From NCBI RefSeq assembly GCF_035609205.1, contig NZ_CP141184.1, positions 62,001-126,000 of the forward strand: 64,000 nt of DNA, in the 5' to 3' direction. The position numbers and the translations under genes were made by a program. How positions within the stretch are numbered: position 1 is the first letter of the stretch; each line of letters begins with the position of its first letter. The notes beneath the pieces are model-generated. The model did no database searches, had not been told where the DNA came from, and worked only from the letters and a program-made list of their open reading frames with translations. The stretch comes from Hymenobacter sp. GOD-10R. Lineage in GTDB: Bacteria > Bacteroidota > Bacteroidia > Cytophagales > Hymenobacteraceae. Positions 1 to 9,563 of the stretch are shown here, one piece after another.

Positions 1-2
1 AC

Positions 3-2081
3 AACCGCGTAGAAGTAGCCGTGAACGATTTGCCCAAGGGCGCGGCGCGTAGCCGCGTATTGCGCCAAATGACGGCCGTTGCCGACAGCCTAGGCCAAGC
101 CCGCGCGGACAACGGCAATCCTGTACTACCGATTTTCGCCTCTGAGGTGCTGTCGCGCTATTTCGCGCGGCGTGAGCCTCGGCGCAAGCGTGAAGAAATC
201 AAACGTACGCAGATGCGGGGCCTAGCGCCGCGCGATGGCTCAGTGCTGTCGCAAATCCTAGGTTCTTCCTTTCAAGACTGGGACTTTTATCCCAACTGGC
301 AGCAGTTGCTGGGCAAGGACTTTATCTCGCCTATCGCCGACGGCTGGAAGTTCACGTACGAGTACGAGCTGCAAGACTCGGTGTACTTGGGCAAAGACTG
401 GTGCTACAAGCTAGGGGTAGAGCCGCGCCGGCCCCAAGACCTAGCTTTCACCGGTACCATCTGGATTACAGCTGATACTTACGCGCTGCGCCGCGTCGAC
501 CTGACGGTAAGCCCCGAGGCTAACCTCAACTTTGTGAGTAAGATCCAGGTGTACCAAGACCTAGCTCCGACGGCGGCTGGACCGTGGCTACCTACGCGCA
601 CCCGCGTGTACATTGCCATTAAGCCGGGTGGGGTGCAGGTGGCAGGCGTCACGGCCAAGTTCACTACCGTCAACCAAAACTTCGATATCAACCACCCGCA
701 GCCGCTTGCCTTCTACGACCGGCCTGTGGTGGCTGCCTCCGATGCGTACGACGCACCCGGCGATTTTTGGGAGAAGAACCGTCCTGATTCGTTGTCGGTG
801 GATGATCAGCGCACCCTCGCCATCCTAGATTCCGTGCAGAAGCTGCCGTCGGTGCAGTCGTTAAAGAAGCTGGCGGATGTGTTCGTGAACGGCTACAAGC
901 GCGTGGGCATGGTGGACCTAGGTCCGATCTGGACTTTGTATGGGTTCAATAACATCGAAGGAAACCGTTTTCGGGTGGGCTTCCGTACCACGCCCGATTT
1001 TAGCCGTGAGTGGCAGATGCGCGCCTACCTAGCCTACGGCACCCGCGACACGCGTCTGAAATACGACCTGCGCATCAGTCGAATCCTGAACCGGGACAAC
1101 TGGACGGTAATTACCGCTGAGCGCCGCCGCGACCTCGACCAACTGGCGCTGATCGACAACGACTACGCTTTGGAAAATCCGCTGTTTGAGGCGGCGGCTC
1201 GCCTCGGCAACATCACCAGTAGTCGGCCGCTGATGCGTGATTTGAATACGCTCAGTATCCAGAGTGACTTGTTCCGGGGCTTTACGCAACGGGTTACGGT
1301 GCGCCAGCAGAACTTCGACCCGCTCTATCCTTTTGCTTATTACACCGACGAGCCTGCGCCTGGTGCGCCGCTAGCTGATCAGTTTTCTTTATCGGAGCTC
1401 GTGCTCGAATCGCGCTACGCCCGCGATGAGGTGTTGGTGCAAAGCCGTAACCAAAACCAGCGCTACGCCATCGGGCTGAAGAAATGGCCGGTATTTACGC
1501 TGCGCTACACATTGGGGCTAGACAAGTTCTTGAGCAGCGATTTTAAGTACCACAAGTTTACTTTCCAGGTCAGCCAAAGCGTGCGGCTAGGGCAGCTCGG
1601 TCGCACCGACTACATCGTAGATGCGGGCTACATCCCCAGCACCGTTCCTTACCTGATCTTAAAAACGCACCTTGGCAACCAATCGCCCTTTTACAACGTG
1701 GGCGCTTTCAACCTGATGCGTTACTCCGAGTTCATCAGTGACAAGTACGCATCCTTTCAGTTCGAAAACCACTTCGAAGGCTTTCTGGTGAATAGTGTTC
1801 CGGCCCTGAAGCAGCTCAACTGGCGCCTGGTAGCTACCGGCAGTTTGCTCTATGGTGGCGTAAGCGCCGCCAACCGCGCTATCACGCCGGCCCTCAGCGC
1901 AAACGGAGAGCCGTTGTTCACCTTCCAGTCGCTAGGTCGCTTACCCTACGCTGAAGTTGGCTACGGCATAGAAAACATCTTTAAGGTAGCCCGCGTCGAT
2001 TTTATCCACCGCCTCACCTACCGTAACTCTCCCGGCGCCAAGGATTTTGGGGTGAAAGTGAGCTTGCAATTCAAACTGTAA
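3..2081 (+). CDS. DUF5686 family outer-membrane protein, 5'-truncated by window edge
   Basis: The reading frame is already open at the first bases of the window, so the gene begins upstream. About 690 C-terminal residues are visible. The first visible residues match the end of the carboxypeptidase-regulatory-like domain that precedes DUF5686 in full-length proteins of about 800 residues. The remainder is rich in alternating aromatic strands and ends in Phe-Lys-Leu, as in an outer-membrane beta-barrel. The family is typical of Bacteroidota and its exact role is unknown; envelope location is inferred. It ends 39 bp before a long inverted-repeat element that separates it from a convergent esterase gene. 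Confidence 0.8.
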   Translation, partial: NRVEVAVNDLPKGAARSRVLRQMTAVADSLGQARADNGNPVLPIFASEVLSRYFARREPRRKREEIKRTQMRGLAPRDGSVLSQILGSSFQDWDFYPNWQQLLGKDFISPIADGWKFTYEYELQDSVYLGKDWCYKLGVEPRRPQDLAFTGTIWITADTYALRRVDLTVSPEANLNFVSKIQVYQDLAPTAAGPWLPTRTRVYIAIKPGGVQVAGVTAKFTTVNQNFDINHPQPLAFYDRPVVAASDAYDAPGDFWEKNRPDSLSVDDQRTLAILDSVQKLPSVQSLKKLADVFVNGYKRVGMVDLGPIWTLYGFNNIEGNRFRVGFRTTPDFSREWQMRAYLAYGTRDTRLKYDLRISRILNRDNWTVITAERRRDLDQLALIDNDYALENPLFEAAARLGNITSSRPLMRDLNTLSIQSDLFRGFTQRVTVRQQNFDPLYPFAYYTDEPAPGAPLADQFSLSELVLESRYARDEVLVQSRNQNQRYAIGLKKWPVFTLRYTLGLDKFLSSDFKYHKFTFQVSQSVRLGQLGRTDYIVDAGYIPSTVPYLILKTHLGNQSPFYNVGAFNLMRYSEFISDKYASFQFENHFEGFLVNSVPALKQLNWRLVATGSLLYGGVSAANRAITPALSANGEPLFTFQSLGRLPYAEVGYGIENIFKVARVDFIHRLTYRNSPGAKDFGVKVSLQFKL

Positions 2082-2119
2082 AGATTAACTGCTCACAAGG
2101 CTACTAGTCAAACAGAACG

Positions 2120-2244
2120 AAGCTCCCCTCCTTTTTTAAGGAGGGGTTGGGGGTGGTTCCTTGTCGTTGAACGACAGGCTAGGTCTAATCTTCTAGTTCT
2201 AGTCTGACCACCCCCAACCCCTCCTTAAAAAAGGAGGGGAGCTT
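2120..2244. repeat. Long inverted-repeat element, copy 1 of 5
   Basis: Two perfectly complementary 38-bp arms (2120-2157 and 2207-2244) flank a 49-bp spacer. Each arm contains an inner fold-back, CCCCTCCTT facing AAGGAGGGG. The spacer holds the 13-bp near-palindrome GTCGTTGAACGAC at 2163-2175. It lies between two convergent genes and could end transcription from both sides. Sister copies start at 17484, 26381, 28270 and 50615. Confidence 0.9.
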
Positions 2245-2264
2245 TTAGTTTTAACTAAAACTCT

Positions 2265-3482
2265 CTACTTATCCAACGACTGCAGCCACGGCAGGGCGTT
2301 CAGCATCATGGGCACAATGCTGGTGCGGTGGGTGCCACCCGGAATGGGGAAGAACGCTACATTGGTGGCGCCAGCGGCTTGGAAGCGGGCGTAAGTAGTG
2401 ACGGAAGTGCTGAAGAAAACGGACTCATCGTTGGTGCCGTGGTAGAGGCGCGTGGGGCTTCTGGGTACCCAGTTGTTGAAGCTGTTTTCGAGGAGCTTCT
2501 GCCGTAGCGCCGGTTCGCCGCTTGGGTTCTTTAGGTTGGCGTAGAAGGTGGGGTTAAACAAAGAAGCTAGGTTGGTGGTCAACTCGGCGTTGATTTGGTC
2601 GATGTTCTTGGTGCCATCGAGCAGCATGGGAATCTTGCCAGCGTAAGGTTGCTGAAAGAAATCAGTGAGTGGCCGGTTCCAGGTGTAGGTGGTGTTATAG
2701 GCCTGCAGGATAAACGCCAGAAACGACGGGCTAGCGTACGTCGGCACGGTGGCAACCTGGTTTAGGAACTCCGGCAGGTCATAGCCGCCCGCGCCTGCAG
2801 CGGCGGCCGTCAGCGTTAGTTGGTGACCGGGATGCGTCTCAATTTCCTGCTGGGCAGCCATCGTCACGTAGCCACCTTCCGAGTAGCCCGCCAAAAACAA
2901 GTTTTTATTGAGTGCTATACCGCCGCTTTTGAGAAAGTACTGGGCGGCCTTCAGCATGTTCACTACCGTCAGGGCGCTGGACTTCCGATCGAAGTACGGA
3001 TGAAAAATATTCCGGGAGGTGCCGTAGCCGATAAAATCGGGGATGACGGTAACGAACCCTGTCGAGGCGAAGAGCTCGAAGCCGCTAAAGGTAGCCGGGA
3101 AGTTCGAAGGGGCTTCCGCTTGTAGGAATGTGGTGCCGTGCTGGGCACTGAGCAGTGCTGGTGGGGCCGGCGTGCCTTGTGGAATGCCGAGTAACCCGGA
3201 GGCCTGCACGTTCTGCCCTTGGTAGTTCACTTTATACACCATGCGGTAAAACGTCACGTCGTACTTGGCGAAGGGCGCAAAGCTCTCAAAACCGGCCGCA
3301 GTTGCCAAACTCTTGAGGGTAGCCGCAGGCACCGTCCCAACCAGCTCAGCCGTCACGAACAAATCCTTTCCGCTTGGCTGCGGGTCCATGGGCACCGGAT
3401 CATCGTTCAAGTATTCGCAGCTGCTAAACACAGCTAGCCACAGCACGAGCAGCCACCGAAGGGAAGTGAGGTTTTTTTGCAT
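2265..3482 (-). CDS. Secreted lipase-like alpha/beta hydrolase (lipoprotein)
   Basis: 405 residues. A hydrophobic signal peptide ends in a lipobox with Cys22, so the protein is probably lipid-anchored in the envelope. The nucleophile elbow GYSEGG places the catalytic Ser at 201, and GGTHR near the C-terminus gives His385. Family resemblance is to secretory lipases and prolyl-oligopeptidase-like esterases, which hydrolyse ester substrates; the substrate cannot be told from sequence. It is transcribed alone, convergent with the DUF5686 gene, and ends at the copy-1 inverted-repeat element. Confidence 0.8.
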   Translation of the reverse strand: MQKNLTSLRWLLVLWLAVFSSCEYLNDDPVPMDPQPSGKDLFVTAELVGTVPAATLKSLATAAGFESFAPFAKYDVTFYRMVYKVNYQGQNVQASGLLGIPQGTPAPPALLSAQHGTTFLQAEAPSNFPATFSGFELFASTGFVTVIPDFIGYGTSRNIFHPYFDRKSSALTVVNMLKAAQYFLKSGGIALNKNLFLAGYSEGGYVTMAAQQEIETHPGHQLTLTAAAAGAGGYDLPEFLNQVATVPTYASPSFLAFILQAYNTTYTWNRPLTDFFQQPYAGKIPMLLDGTKNIDQINAELTTNLASLFNPTFYANLKNPSGEPALRQKLLENSFNNWVPRSPTRLYHGTNDESVFFSTSVTTYARFQAAGATNVAFFPIPGGTHRTSIVPMMLNALPWLQSLDK

Positions 3483-3725
3483 GGGTGTTAAGGAAGGTAT
3501 GGGTGTTCGATAGGTCTTGCGCTTGTAGGAAATTGAGAGCGAGTAGTTTACGTTTATTGTGGAACAAACCCAAGAAAAAGTTGAAAAATAGCTGGTCGTA
3601 GTAGCTTGTCAGGTCTGTACCCCGAGCAACCTTCCGGCGCGGCAGGCAGTAGACCCACGAAGAAGTTGCCCTGGGTAGCCTGTCATCGTGCCTGCCATTT
3701 TGGGTCAACCCAACTAGCCCCTCCT

Positions 3726-4331
3726 ATGAGCTTCTCGATTGAACAGATTCTGCGCGGGGATATTCCGCGCGTGGAGCACCGGCCGCCGTCTGCCGCGGAC
3801 CCTGGCTTAGTGCCCGTTAGCCTGCGCATCAATGGTCAAACCTATGACTTGCAGCTAGAGCCACGCGTAAGTCTGCTTGATGCCCTACGCGAGTTCATTG
3901 GCCTGACGGGCACCAAGAAAGGTTGTAACCAAGGCGCATGTGGTGCCTGCACGGTACTCATTGAAGACGAACGGGTTAACTCATGCCTGACCTTCGCCAT
4001 CATGCACGAGGGCCAGGAAATTACCACCATCGAAGGCCTAGGTACCCCAAACGAACTGCATCCGCTACAAGCCGCCTTCATCGAGCACGACGGCTTTCAG
4101 TGCGGCTACTGCACGCCAGGGCAAATCTGCTCGGCGGTGGCCATGTTGAAGGAGGTAGAACAGGGCGACGCCAGCGTCCTAACGCCCGACCTAGCCGCTA
4201 CCAAAGTAGAGCTGACCGATGAGGAACTGCGGGAACGAATGAGCGGCAACGTCTGTCGGTGCGGTGCCTACCTCGGTATTATCGATGCCATTCGCGACGT
4301 GTACGAGCAGCAAAAAGGGCCGCAAGCATGA
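3726..4331 (+). CDS. paoA: Aldehyde oxidoreductase, 2Fe-2S subunit (PaoA/YagT-like)
   Basis: 201 residues, small subunit of a xanthine-oxidase-family enzyme that passes electrons from the molybdenum site to FAD. Plant-type ferredoxin cysteines are C67, C72, C75 and C87. The second, helical 2Fe-2S domain has C126, C129, C177 and C179. I chose the ATG at 3726 because the preceding in-frame sequence lacks ferredoxin similarity. No obvious Tat signal precedes the ferredoxin domain, unlike E. coli PaoA, so location in cytoplasm or periplasm is open. The stop codon overlaps the start of the FAD subunit gene (ATGA), showing one operon. Confidence 0.9.
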   Translation: MSFSIEQILRGDIPRVEHRPPSAADPGLVPVSLRINGQTYDLQLEPRVSLLDALREFIGLTGTKKGCNQGACGACTVLIEDERVNSCLTFAIMHEGQEITTIEGLGTPNELHPLQAAFIEHDGFQCGYCTPGQICSAVAMLKEVEQGDASVLTPDLAATKVELTDEELRERMSGNVCRCGAYLGIIDAIRDVYEQQKGPQA

Positions 4332-5320
4332 GAGCATTTACCTACACCCGCGCCACGGATGAGCAAGCTGCGCTCAATGCCGTATTCCGGAACCCAGAAG
4401 CCAAGTTTATTGGTGGCGGTACCAACTTGGTGGATTTAATGCGCGAAGAAGTCGAGCGACCAAGTGAAGTAGTGGATATCAACGCGCTGCCCTTCAAACA
4501 GATCAATGAACTGCCCGATGGTAGCGTACGCCTTGGTGCCCTCGCGCGGAATAGCCACACGGCCAACCACCCCCTCCTTCGGCAGCGGTATCCGGTACTC
4601 ACGCAAGCTATGCTAAGTGCGGCCTCGCCGCAACTGCGCAACCTAGCTACCAACGCCGGCAACCTCTTGCAGCGCACCCGCTGCTACTACTTCTACGACA
4701 TCACGGCGCCCTGTAACAAGCGCCAGCCCGGCTCGGGTTGTGCGGCTATTCACGGCGTCAACCGCATTCACGCCATCCTCGGTACCAGCGAGCAGTGCAT
4801 TGCCACGCACCCTTCCGATATGGCTGTTGCATTGGCTGTTCTTGATGCAGTGGTGCAGGTACAAGGCTCCAACGGCGGACGTAGTATTCCGATTGAGAAA
4901 TTTCACCGTTTGCCCGGCGATACTCCCGAGCAGGATACCAACCTAGGGCACGACGAACTGATTACAAGCATTGATCTGCCAGCTTTGCCGTTTGCTACTA
5001 ACTCCCTCTACCTCAAAGTGCGCGACCGGCCTAGCTTCGCGTTTGCGCTGGTGTCGGTAGCGGTGGTGCTGGAGCTGGAGGATGATAAGATTAAGAACGT
5101 GCGCTTGGCCCTGGGTGGTGTGGCGCACAAACCCTGGCGGGCGCATACGGCCGAACAGGCGCTACTAGGTGCATCCGCTACGGCCGAGAACTTCCGGCAA
5201 GCTGCGGAAGCGGAGCTGCAAACCGCCATTGCCTACGAGCATAATGCCTTCAAAATCGAGCTAGCCAAGCGCACCATCGTGCGGGCTTTAACTACGCTCG
5301 CCGAACGCAACCTAGCCTAA
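4328..5320 (+). CDS. paoB: Aldehyde oxidoreductase, FAD subunit (PaoB/YagS-like)
   Basis: 330 residues. FAD-binding motif IGGGTNLVD lies near residue 28 and ATNAGNLLQ near 107, as in CO-dehydrogenase flavoprotein subunits. A cysteine-bearing insert with C119, C129, C138 and C157 matches the extra 4Fe-4S site known in PaoB, which separates this type from classical xanthine dehydrogenases. Start ATG overlaps the upstream stop by 4 bp and the Moco subunit begins 4 bp after its stop. The expected role is electron transfer from 2Fe-2S centres to the final acceptor. Confidence 0.9.
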   Translation: MRAFTYTRATDEQAALNAVFRNPEAKFIGGGTNLVDLMREEVERPSEVVDINALPFKQINELPDGSVRLGALARNSHTANHPLLRQRYPVLTQAMLSAASPQLRNLATNAGNLLQRTRCYYFYDITAPCNKRQPGSGCAAIHGVNRIHAILGTSEQCIATHPSDMAVALAVLDAVVQVQGSNGGRSIPIEKFHRLPGDTPEQDTNLGHDELITSIDLPALPFATNSLYLKVRDRPSFAFALVSVAVVLELEDDKIKNVRLALGGVAHKPWRAHTAEQALLGASATAENFRQAAEAELQTAIAYEHNAFKIELAKRTIVRALTTLAERNLA

Positions 5321-5324
5321 GCCG

Positions 5325-7568
5325 ATGAGAACGAAAGAAGTAGGCCGTCCCCTCGACCGCGTTGACGGACGCCTGAAAGTAACCGGCCAAGCACGCTACA
5401 CGGCGGAGTTTCCCGTCGAGCAGGTAGCGTATGGGGTTCTTGTGCGCAGCACCATTGCCCGCGGCCGCATTTTGGCTTACGCTACCAAGGCAGCGGAGCA
5501 AGCCCGCGGCGTGTTGGCGGTGATAACGCACGAAAACGCCCCTAAGCGCCACCCGACCAAAGAGTTTGACCCCAGCGACAAAGAGCCCAGCGCATCGCCC
5601 ACTACCATCCTCGCCCTTAATACCGATGAAGTAAGCTGGCACGGGCAACCTATCGTGGTCGTCGTGGCCGAAACGCTCGACCAAGCCGAGTACGCAGCTG
5701 ACTTGGTGCGCATCACCTACGCACCGGCCGAAGAGCCAGCTAGGTTGTCGATGCTGGACGAGAAATCGGAGGCGTTTGTGCCCAAGAAGGTGCTAAACGA
5801 AAAGCCAGAAGTAAAGCAGGGCAATGCCGAAGAAGCCTTGGCTGCCGCGCCGGTCAAAATTGACCACACCTATACCACGCCGCCCTACAACCACAACCCC
5901 ATCGAGGCGCACAATACCCTAGCTTACTGGGAAGAGGAAGACCGGCTGACGGTCTATGATTCAACGCAATATATCTTCGGCGTGCGCAAAATGCTTTCGG
6001 AAATGTTTGCGCTGCCGGAAGAAAATATACGGGTCATTTCGGCCTTTGTGGGTGGGGCTTTTGGCAGTAAAGGTCGGGCTTGGCCGCACGTTGGCCTGAC
6101 GGTAATGGCCGCCAAAGTGGTAGGTCGCCCGGTGAAAGTCGACTTGCCGCGTAAGGACATGTTCTACATGGTAGGCGGCCGCACGCCCAGCGAGCAACGC
6201 GTAGCCCTAGGTGCCAATGCGGAAGGCAAGCTGCAAGCCGTTATCCATACCGGCCTCACGGCTAGCTCTACCAGCAACACCTTCGCCGAGCACTTTTCCT
6301 TTGTCACGCGTCACCTCTATGCTAGCCCCAACTTCCTGATTCAGCAGAAGTTAGTGCGGCTCGATATGGTGCCGAATACCTTCATGCGGGCACCCGGCGA
6401 AGGTATCGGCACGTTCGCGCTGGAGTCGGCCATGGACGAGCTAGCCTACGCCCTGAACATAGATCCGATAGAGCTGCGCCTGCGCAACGAGCCCGAAAAA
6501 GACCCTACCATGCACGTGCCCTTTTCGAGCCGACACTTGAAAGAGTGCTTTGCGCTCGGGGCGGAGAAGTTTGGCTGGCACTCGCGCAACCCGCAGCCGC
6601 GTAGCCAGCGCGAAGGTCCGTGGCTTATCGGCCAAGGCACCGCAAGTGCTTTTTACCCGGCTAATAAGCGGAGCGCTGAGGTCAAAGTCCATCTTTCTAT
6701 TGATGGCACAGCGGTGTTGCAAAGTGCCACCCACGAAATGGGCACCGGTACCGCCACCGTGCAAGCCCAGAACGCTGCTGACCAGCTAGGCCTATCCGTC
6801 GAAAAGGTGCGTTTTGAGTACGGCGACTCGCTATTGCCGAAGGCCAACGGCAGCTACGGTTCCACCACCACCATTACGGTGGGCGGGGCCGTGGAACTAG
6901 CCTGCGAAGACTTAAAGCGCCAGTTGTTGCGCCTAGCCGTGAAGCACCCTAGCTCGCCTCTGCACGAAGCCAGCTACGACGACCTCGAAGCCCGCGACAA
7001 CGGCTTGTTCTACAAAGATAATCCTGCCCAAGGCGAAACCTACGCGACTATCATGGCCCGTGAAGGCAAAGCCGGCCTCGAAGCGCAAGCTAGCTTCCCG
7101 CCCTTTCTGAAGGAAAAGCTAGAAGAAATGGCGTATTCCTTCCAGTCATTTGGGGCGCAATTCTGCGAGGTGCGCGTGCACGAGGATACCGGCGAGGTGC
7201 TGGTGTCGCGCTGGGTGGGCGTATACGACTGCGGCACCATCCTAAACGAGAAAACCGCCCGCTCGCAGTTCCTCGGCTCCGTGACCATGGGCATCGGGAT
7301 GGCGCTGTGGGAAGCCACCCAGTGGGACCTGCGCGACGGTCGCATCCCGAATGCTAGCTTGAGCGAATACCACGTACCCGTTGCCGCGGGCCTGCCGCGC
7401 ATCGAAGTTCACTCCCTGGGCATACCGGACCCGCATACACCCCTAGGTGCGCACGGCGCCGGCGAAATTGCCGTGACGGGCGCGGCCGCCGCTATTGCCA
7501 ACGCCGTGTACCACGCCACTGGCAAGCGCATCCGTAATTTGCCGATCACGCCGGATAAGCTGCTGTAA
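5325..7568 (+). CDS. paoC: Aldehyde oxidoreductase, molybdopterin subunit (PaoC/YagR-like)
   Basis: 747 residues, the catalytic subunit that oxidises aldehydes to acids. The N-terminal Ald_Xan_dh_C hammerhead domain (about 15-130) is followed by the molybdopterin-binding domain with VGGAFGSKG, MRAPGEG and GSYGSTTT motifs. The C-terminal GAHGAGEIAVTG holds the catalytic Glu (about E714). Length agrees with PaoC (about 730). It is the last gene of paoABC. No XdhC/PaoD-type chaperone, needed to load sulfurated MCD cofactor in E. coli, follows here; a hairpin at 7584-7646 and a convergent AraC gene close the operon. Confidence 0.92.
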   Translation: MRTKEVGRPLDRVDGRLKVTGQARYTAEFPVEQVAYGVLVRSTIARGRILAYATKAAEQARGVLAVITHENAPKRHPTKEFDPSDKEPSASPTTILALNTDEVSWHGQPIVVVVAETLDQAEYAADLVRITYAPAEEPARLSMLDEKSEAFVPKKVLNEKPEVKQGNAEEALAAAPVKIDHTYTTPPYNHNPIEAHNTLAYWEEEDRLTVYDSTQYIFGVRKMLSEMFALPEENIRVISAFVGGAFGSKGRAWPHVGLTVMAAKVVGRPVKVDLPRKDMFYMVGGRTPSEQRVALGANAEGKLQAVIHTGLTASSTSNTFAEHFSFVTRHLYASPNFLIQQKLVRLDMVPNTFMRAPGEGIGTFALESAMDELAYALNIDPIELRLRNEPEKDPTMHVPFSSRHLKECFALGAEKFGWHSRNPQPRSQREGPWLIGQGTASAFYPANKRSAEVKVHLSIDGTAVLQSATHEMGTGTATVQAQNAADQLGLSVEKVRFEYGDSLLPKANGSYGSTTTITVGGAVELACEDLKRQLLRLAVKHPSSPLHEASYDDLEARDNGLFYKDNPAQGETYATIMAREGKAGLEAQASFPPFLKEKLEEMAYSFQSFGAQFCEVRVHEDTGEVLVSRWVGVYDCGTILNEKTARSQFLGSVTMGIGMALWEATQWDLRDGRIPNASLSEYHVPVAAGLPRIEVHSLGIPDPHTPLGAHGAGEIAVTGAAAAIANAVYHATGKRIRNLPITPDKLL

Positions 7569-7583
7569 AACAAGGTTTTTCAT

Positions 7584-7646
7584 AGCATACTACACGGCTG
7601 CCAGTTAGACGTCGTAGGGGTTTAAACGGCAGGCGTGTAGTATGCT
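7584..7646. terminator. Bidirectional hairpin between paoC and araC-type gene
   Basis: Arms 7584-7602 and 7628-7646 pair over 19 bp with at most one or two mismatches around a 25-nt loop. It sits between two convergent genes; the right arm reaches the stop codon of the AraC gene. No strong T-run, so the terminator role is inferred from position. Confidence 0.55.
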
Positions 7647-8575
7647 TACTGCACCGAGAACCGGAACGCCGCAGGCGTAACGCCTGTTTTGCTCTTGAAC
7701 AGGCGAGTGAAATATTGTGGGTACTCGAAGCCTAGCTGATACGCCGTTTCGTTGATGGTGAGCGACGTGCTGAGTAGCAGTTGTTTGGCTTTGTTGATCA
7801 ACGCATTGTGAATGTGCTGCTGTGTGTTCTGACCTGTGAGGGTGCGGAGCATATCGCTCAGGTAAGCAGGCGACACATGCAGGGCGTCGGCGAAGTGCTG
7901 CACCGTGGGCAACGGCAGTTCCGCCTCTTGAGCGAAATAGTTGGATAGCAGCGCCTCGAAACGAGTAAGCAGGTCGTGCTCGGCGGTGCGGCGGGTGTGG
8001 AACTGGCGGTGGTAGAAGCGGTTGGCGTAGCTTAGCAGCACGTCGAGCTGCGACACGAGCACATCCTGGCTGAAGGCGTCGATGGGTTGCTCATACTCCA
8101 TCCGGATGCCATCAATCATACCCGCCAGCAGGCTTTCTTCCTTGGCTGACAAGTGCAAGGCTTCGTGCGATTGGTACGAGAAGAACCCGTAGGTGAGTAT
8201 CTTCTTGGCCAGTGGGTACTTCAGCAGTAAGTCGGGGTGAAATACGAGCATCCAGCCATTTATTTCAGAAATGTCAAGCGTCTCATCAACCGCAAACACC
8301 TGATCGGGGCCTAGGAAGAACAGTACGCCCTCAGCGAAATCGTAGGACTGGCGGCCATAATAGATCGTACCCTTTATACCCCGCTTCAAGGCCACGGTAT
8401 AAAGCTGCTGCACCATCGGTGTGGTTGGGTGGGGCAGGCAACGGGCTTTTTCCAGGTCAATGATGGTGAGCAGCGGGTGCGCCGGAGCGGGTAGGTTGTA
8501 GAAGCGAGTGTAGTCCGTCACGGTTGACAGCACACGGAAGTTTTGCGCGGTTTGCTTCATAAAACATTGTGCCAT
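7646..8575 (-). CDS. AraC/XylS family transcriptional regulator
   Basis: 309 residues (294 if the second Met, at 8560, is the start; no ribosome-binding site decides). The N-terminal 190 residues resemble a cupin-like sensing domain. The C-terminal ~100 residues carry the two helix-turn-helix motifs of the AraC family, with the second in the usual INETAYQLGFEYPQYFTRLFK-type context. It lies directly downstream of and convergent with paoABC and upstream of a hydrolase and aldo/keto reductase genes on the same strand. It may control one of these; the inducer is unknown. Confidence 0.88.
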   Translation of the reverse strand: MAQCFMKQTAQNFRVLSTVTDYTRFYNLPAPAHPLLTIIDLEKARCLPHPTTPMVQQLYTVALKRGIKGTIYYGRQSYDFAEGVLFFLGPDQVFAVDETLDISEINGWMLVFHPDLLLKYPLAKKILTYGFFSYQSHEALHLSAKEESLLAGMIDGIRMEYEQPIDAFSQDVLVSQLDVLLSYANRFYHRQFHTRRTAEHDLLTRFEALLSNYFAQEAELPLPTVQHFADALHVSPAYLSDMLRTLTGQNTQQHIHNALINKAKQLLLSTSLTINETAYQLGFEYPQYFTRLFKSKTGVTPAAFRFSVQ

Positions 8576-8581
8576 AGTCTA

Positions 8582-9457
8582 CTAGAGCGCTCGTGATAAA
8601 AAAGCTAGCACTTCCGTGTTTAGCTCATCGTGAAAACGTGCTCGATCAAAGCCCGGCGGATCTTGGGAGGGCGGAAACGCAGGACTAACCCTAGCTTCCG
8701 GAAAAGGACTCAGGAAGGAGAAATGCCCGGCATTCTCAACCACGCGGTGCTGAATCTTGGTTGAGTCAGGTACTCCCGTGAGAATCACTTGAGCATGTTC
8801 GGAAGGCGTATGGACGTCTACCTCCGCCGTAAGTAACAACGTAGCAACGTGAACGTTGCGTAAGGCGCCTTCTGCCCTGAACCACATGGCTGCCGGCGCT
8901 AACAATACTAATGCTTTCACCCGGCTATCCGTAGGAGTCGATATGAAGTGGAATTGGTTATCGGCCGATTCCCAGGGGAAGGAGGTGGGCTCGCCGCCTG
9001 CTAGCGCCAAAGCCGTGTAACCCCCTACTGAGTGACCAATGAGCCCCACCCTAGTCGGTTCTAAGAACGCAGCGAACCTAGGATGATCCATCAAGTGGCT
9101 GATAGCCAGTTGTAAGTGTCGAGGACGATTCGCTAGGTTCTGCGCTGTTTTGGCCCAACTGTTATCCAGCCGATTATTGAACGGGTGGTCTGGCATGCCC
9201 ACCACGAACCCGTGGCGAGCTAGGTAATGCGCCAGGGTGCGGTACACGAGTCCCGAGCCACCGTTACCGTGCGAAATCAGCACCAGCGGAAACACGCCTT
9301 CTTGGATGGGGGCATCCGGCGCAACGTCGAGCTGGTACATTCCGACGGCTTGCAGGCTACTCGGCGTGCTAGTCGGGTAGAGCACCACCATCGGAAACGT
9401 CAAACCAAGCTCTGGATCAGCTACTTTGGTTGTCCAATATCCTACAAAGTCACTCAT
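8582..9457 (-). CDS. Alpha/beta hydrolase, dienelactone-hydrolase / PAF-acetylhydrolase-like
   Basis: 291 residues from the ATG at 9457. The frame is open for 49 more codons upstream, but that part runs through a perfect terminator-like hairpin (9491-9518), so the later start is preferred. Oxyanion region ISHGNGG is at about 61-67, the nucleophile elbow GHSVGG gives Ser143, and a late His occurs in ENAGHFSF. No signal peptide is present from the chosen start, so a cytoplasmic esterase or lipase is likely; substrate unknown. It lies 6 bp upstream of the AraC start codon and is probably co-transcribed with it. Confidence 0.75.
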   Translation of the reverse strand: MSDFVGYWTTKVADPELGLTFPMVVLYPTSTPSSLQAVGMYQLDVAPDAPIQEGVFPLVLISHGNGGSGLVYRTLAHYLARHGFVVGMPDHPFNNRLDNSWAKTAQNLANRPRHLQLAISHLMDHPRFAAFLEPTRVGLIGHSVGGYTALALAGGEPTSFPWESADNQFHFISTPTDSRVKALVLLAPAAMWFRAEGALRNVHVATLLLTAEVDVHTPSEHAQVILTGVPDSTKIQHRVVENAGHFSFLSPFPEARVSPAFPPSQDPPGFDRARFHDELNTEVLAFLSRAL

Positions 9458-9490
9458 CGTTTCTGTTCTGCTGCGTAGCTCATGGCGCGT

Positions 9491-9518
9491 AGCCCGGTCA
9501 GGATGCAAACCCTGACCG
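9491..9518 (-). terminator. Perfect hairpin downstream of aldo/keto reductase
   Basis: CCCGGTCAGG and CCTGACCGGG pair perfectly around an 8-nt loop, 46 bp beyond the stop codon of the minus-strand aldo/keto reductase and 34 bp before the preferred start of the hydrolase. A weak T-run follows. Attenuator or terminator; it also argues for the ATG at 9457 as the hydrolase start. Confidence 0.6.
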
Positions 9519-9563
9519 GGTTGTTGTCGCAAGTAACTGAAAGCTACGCAGCCTAGCAGCAGC

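Noticed and set aside
2120..2244. Shine-Dalgarno-like AAGGAGG in the repeat arms as real ribosome-binding sites
   Set aside because: The tract faces its complement within the same arm, lies downstream of genes in every copy, and no start codon with a coding frame follows at suitable spacing.
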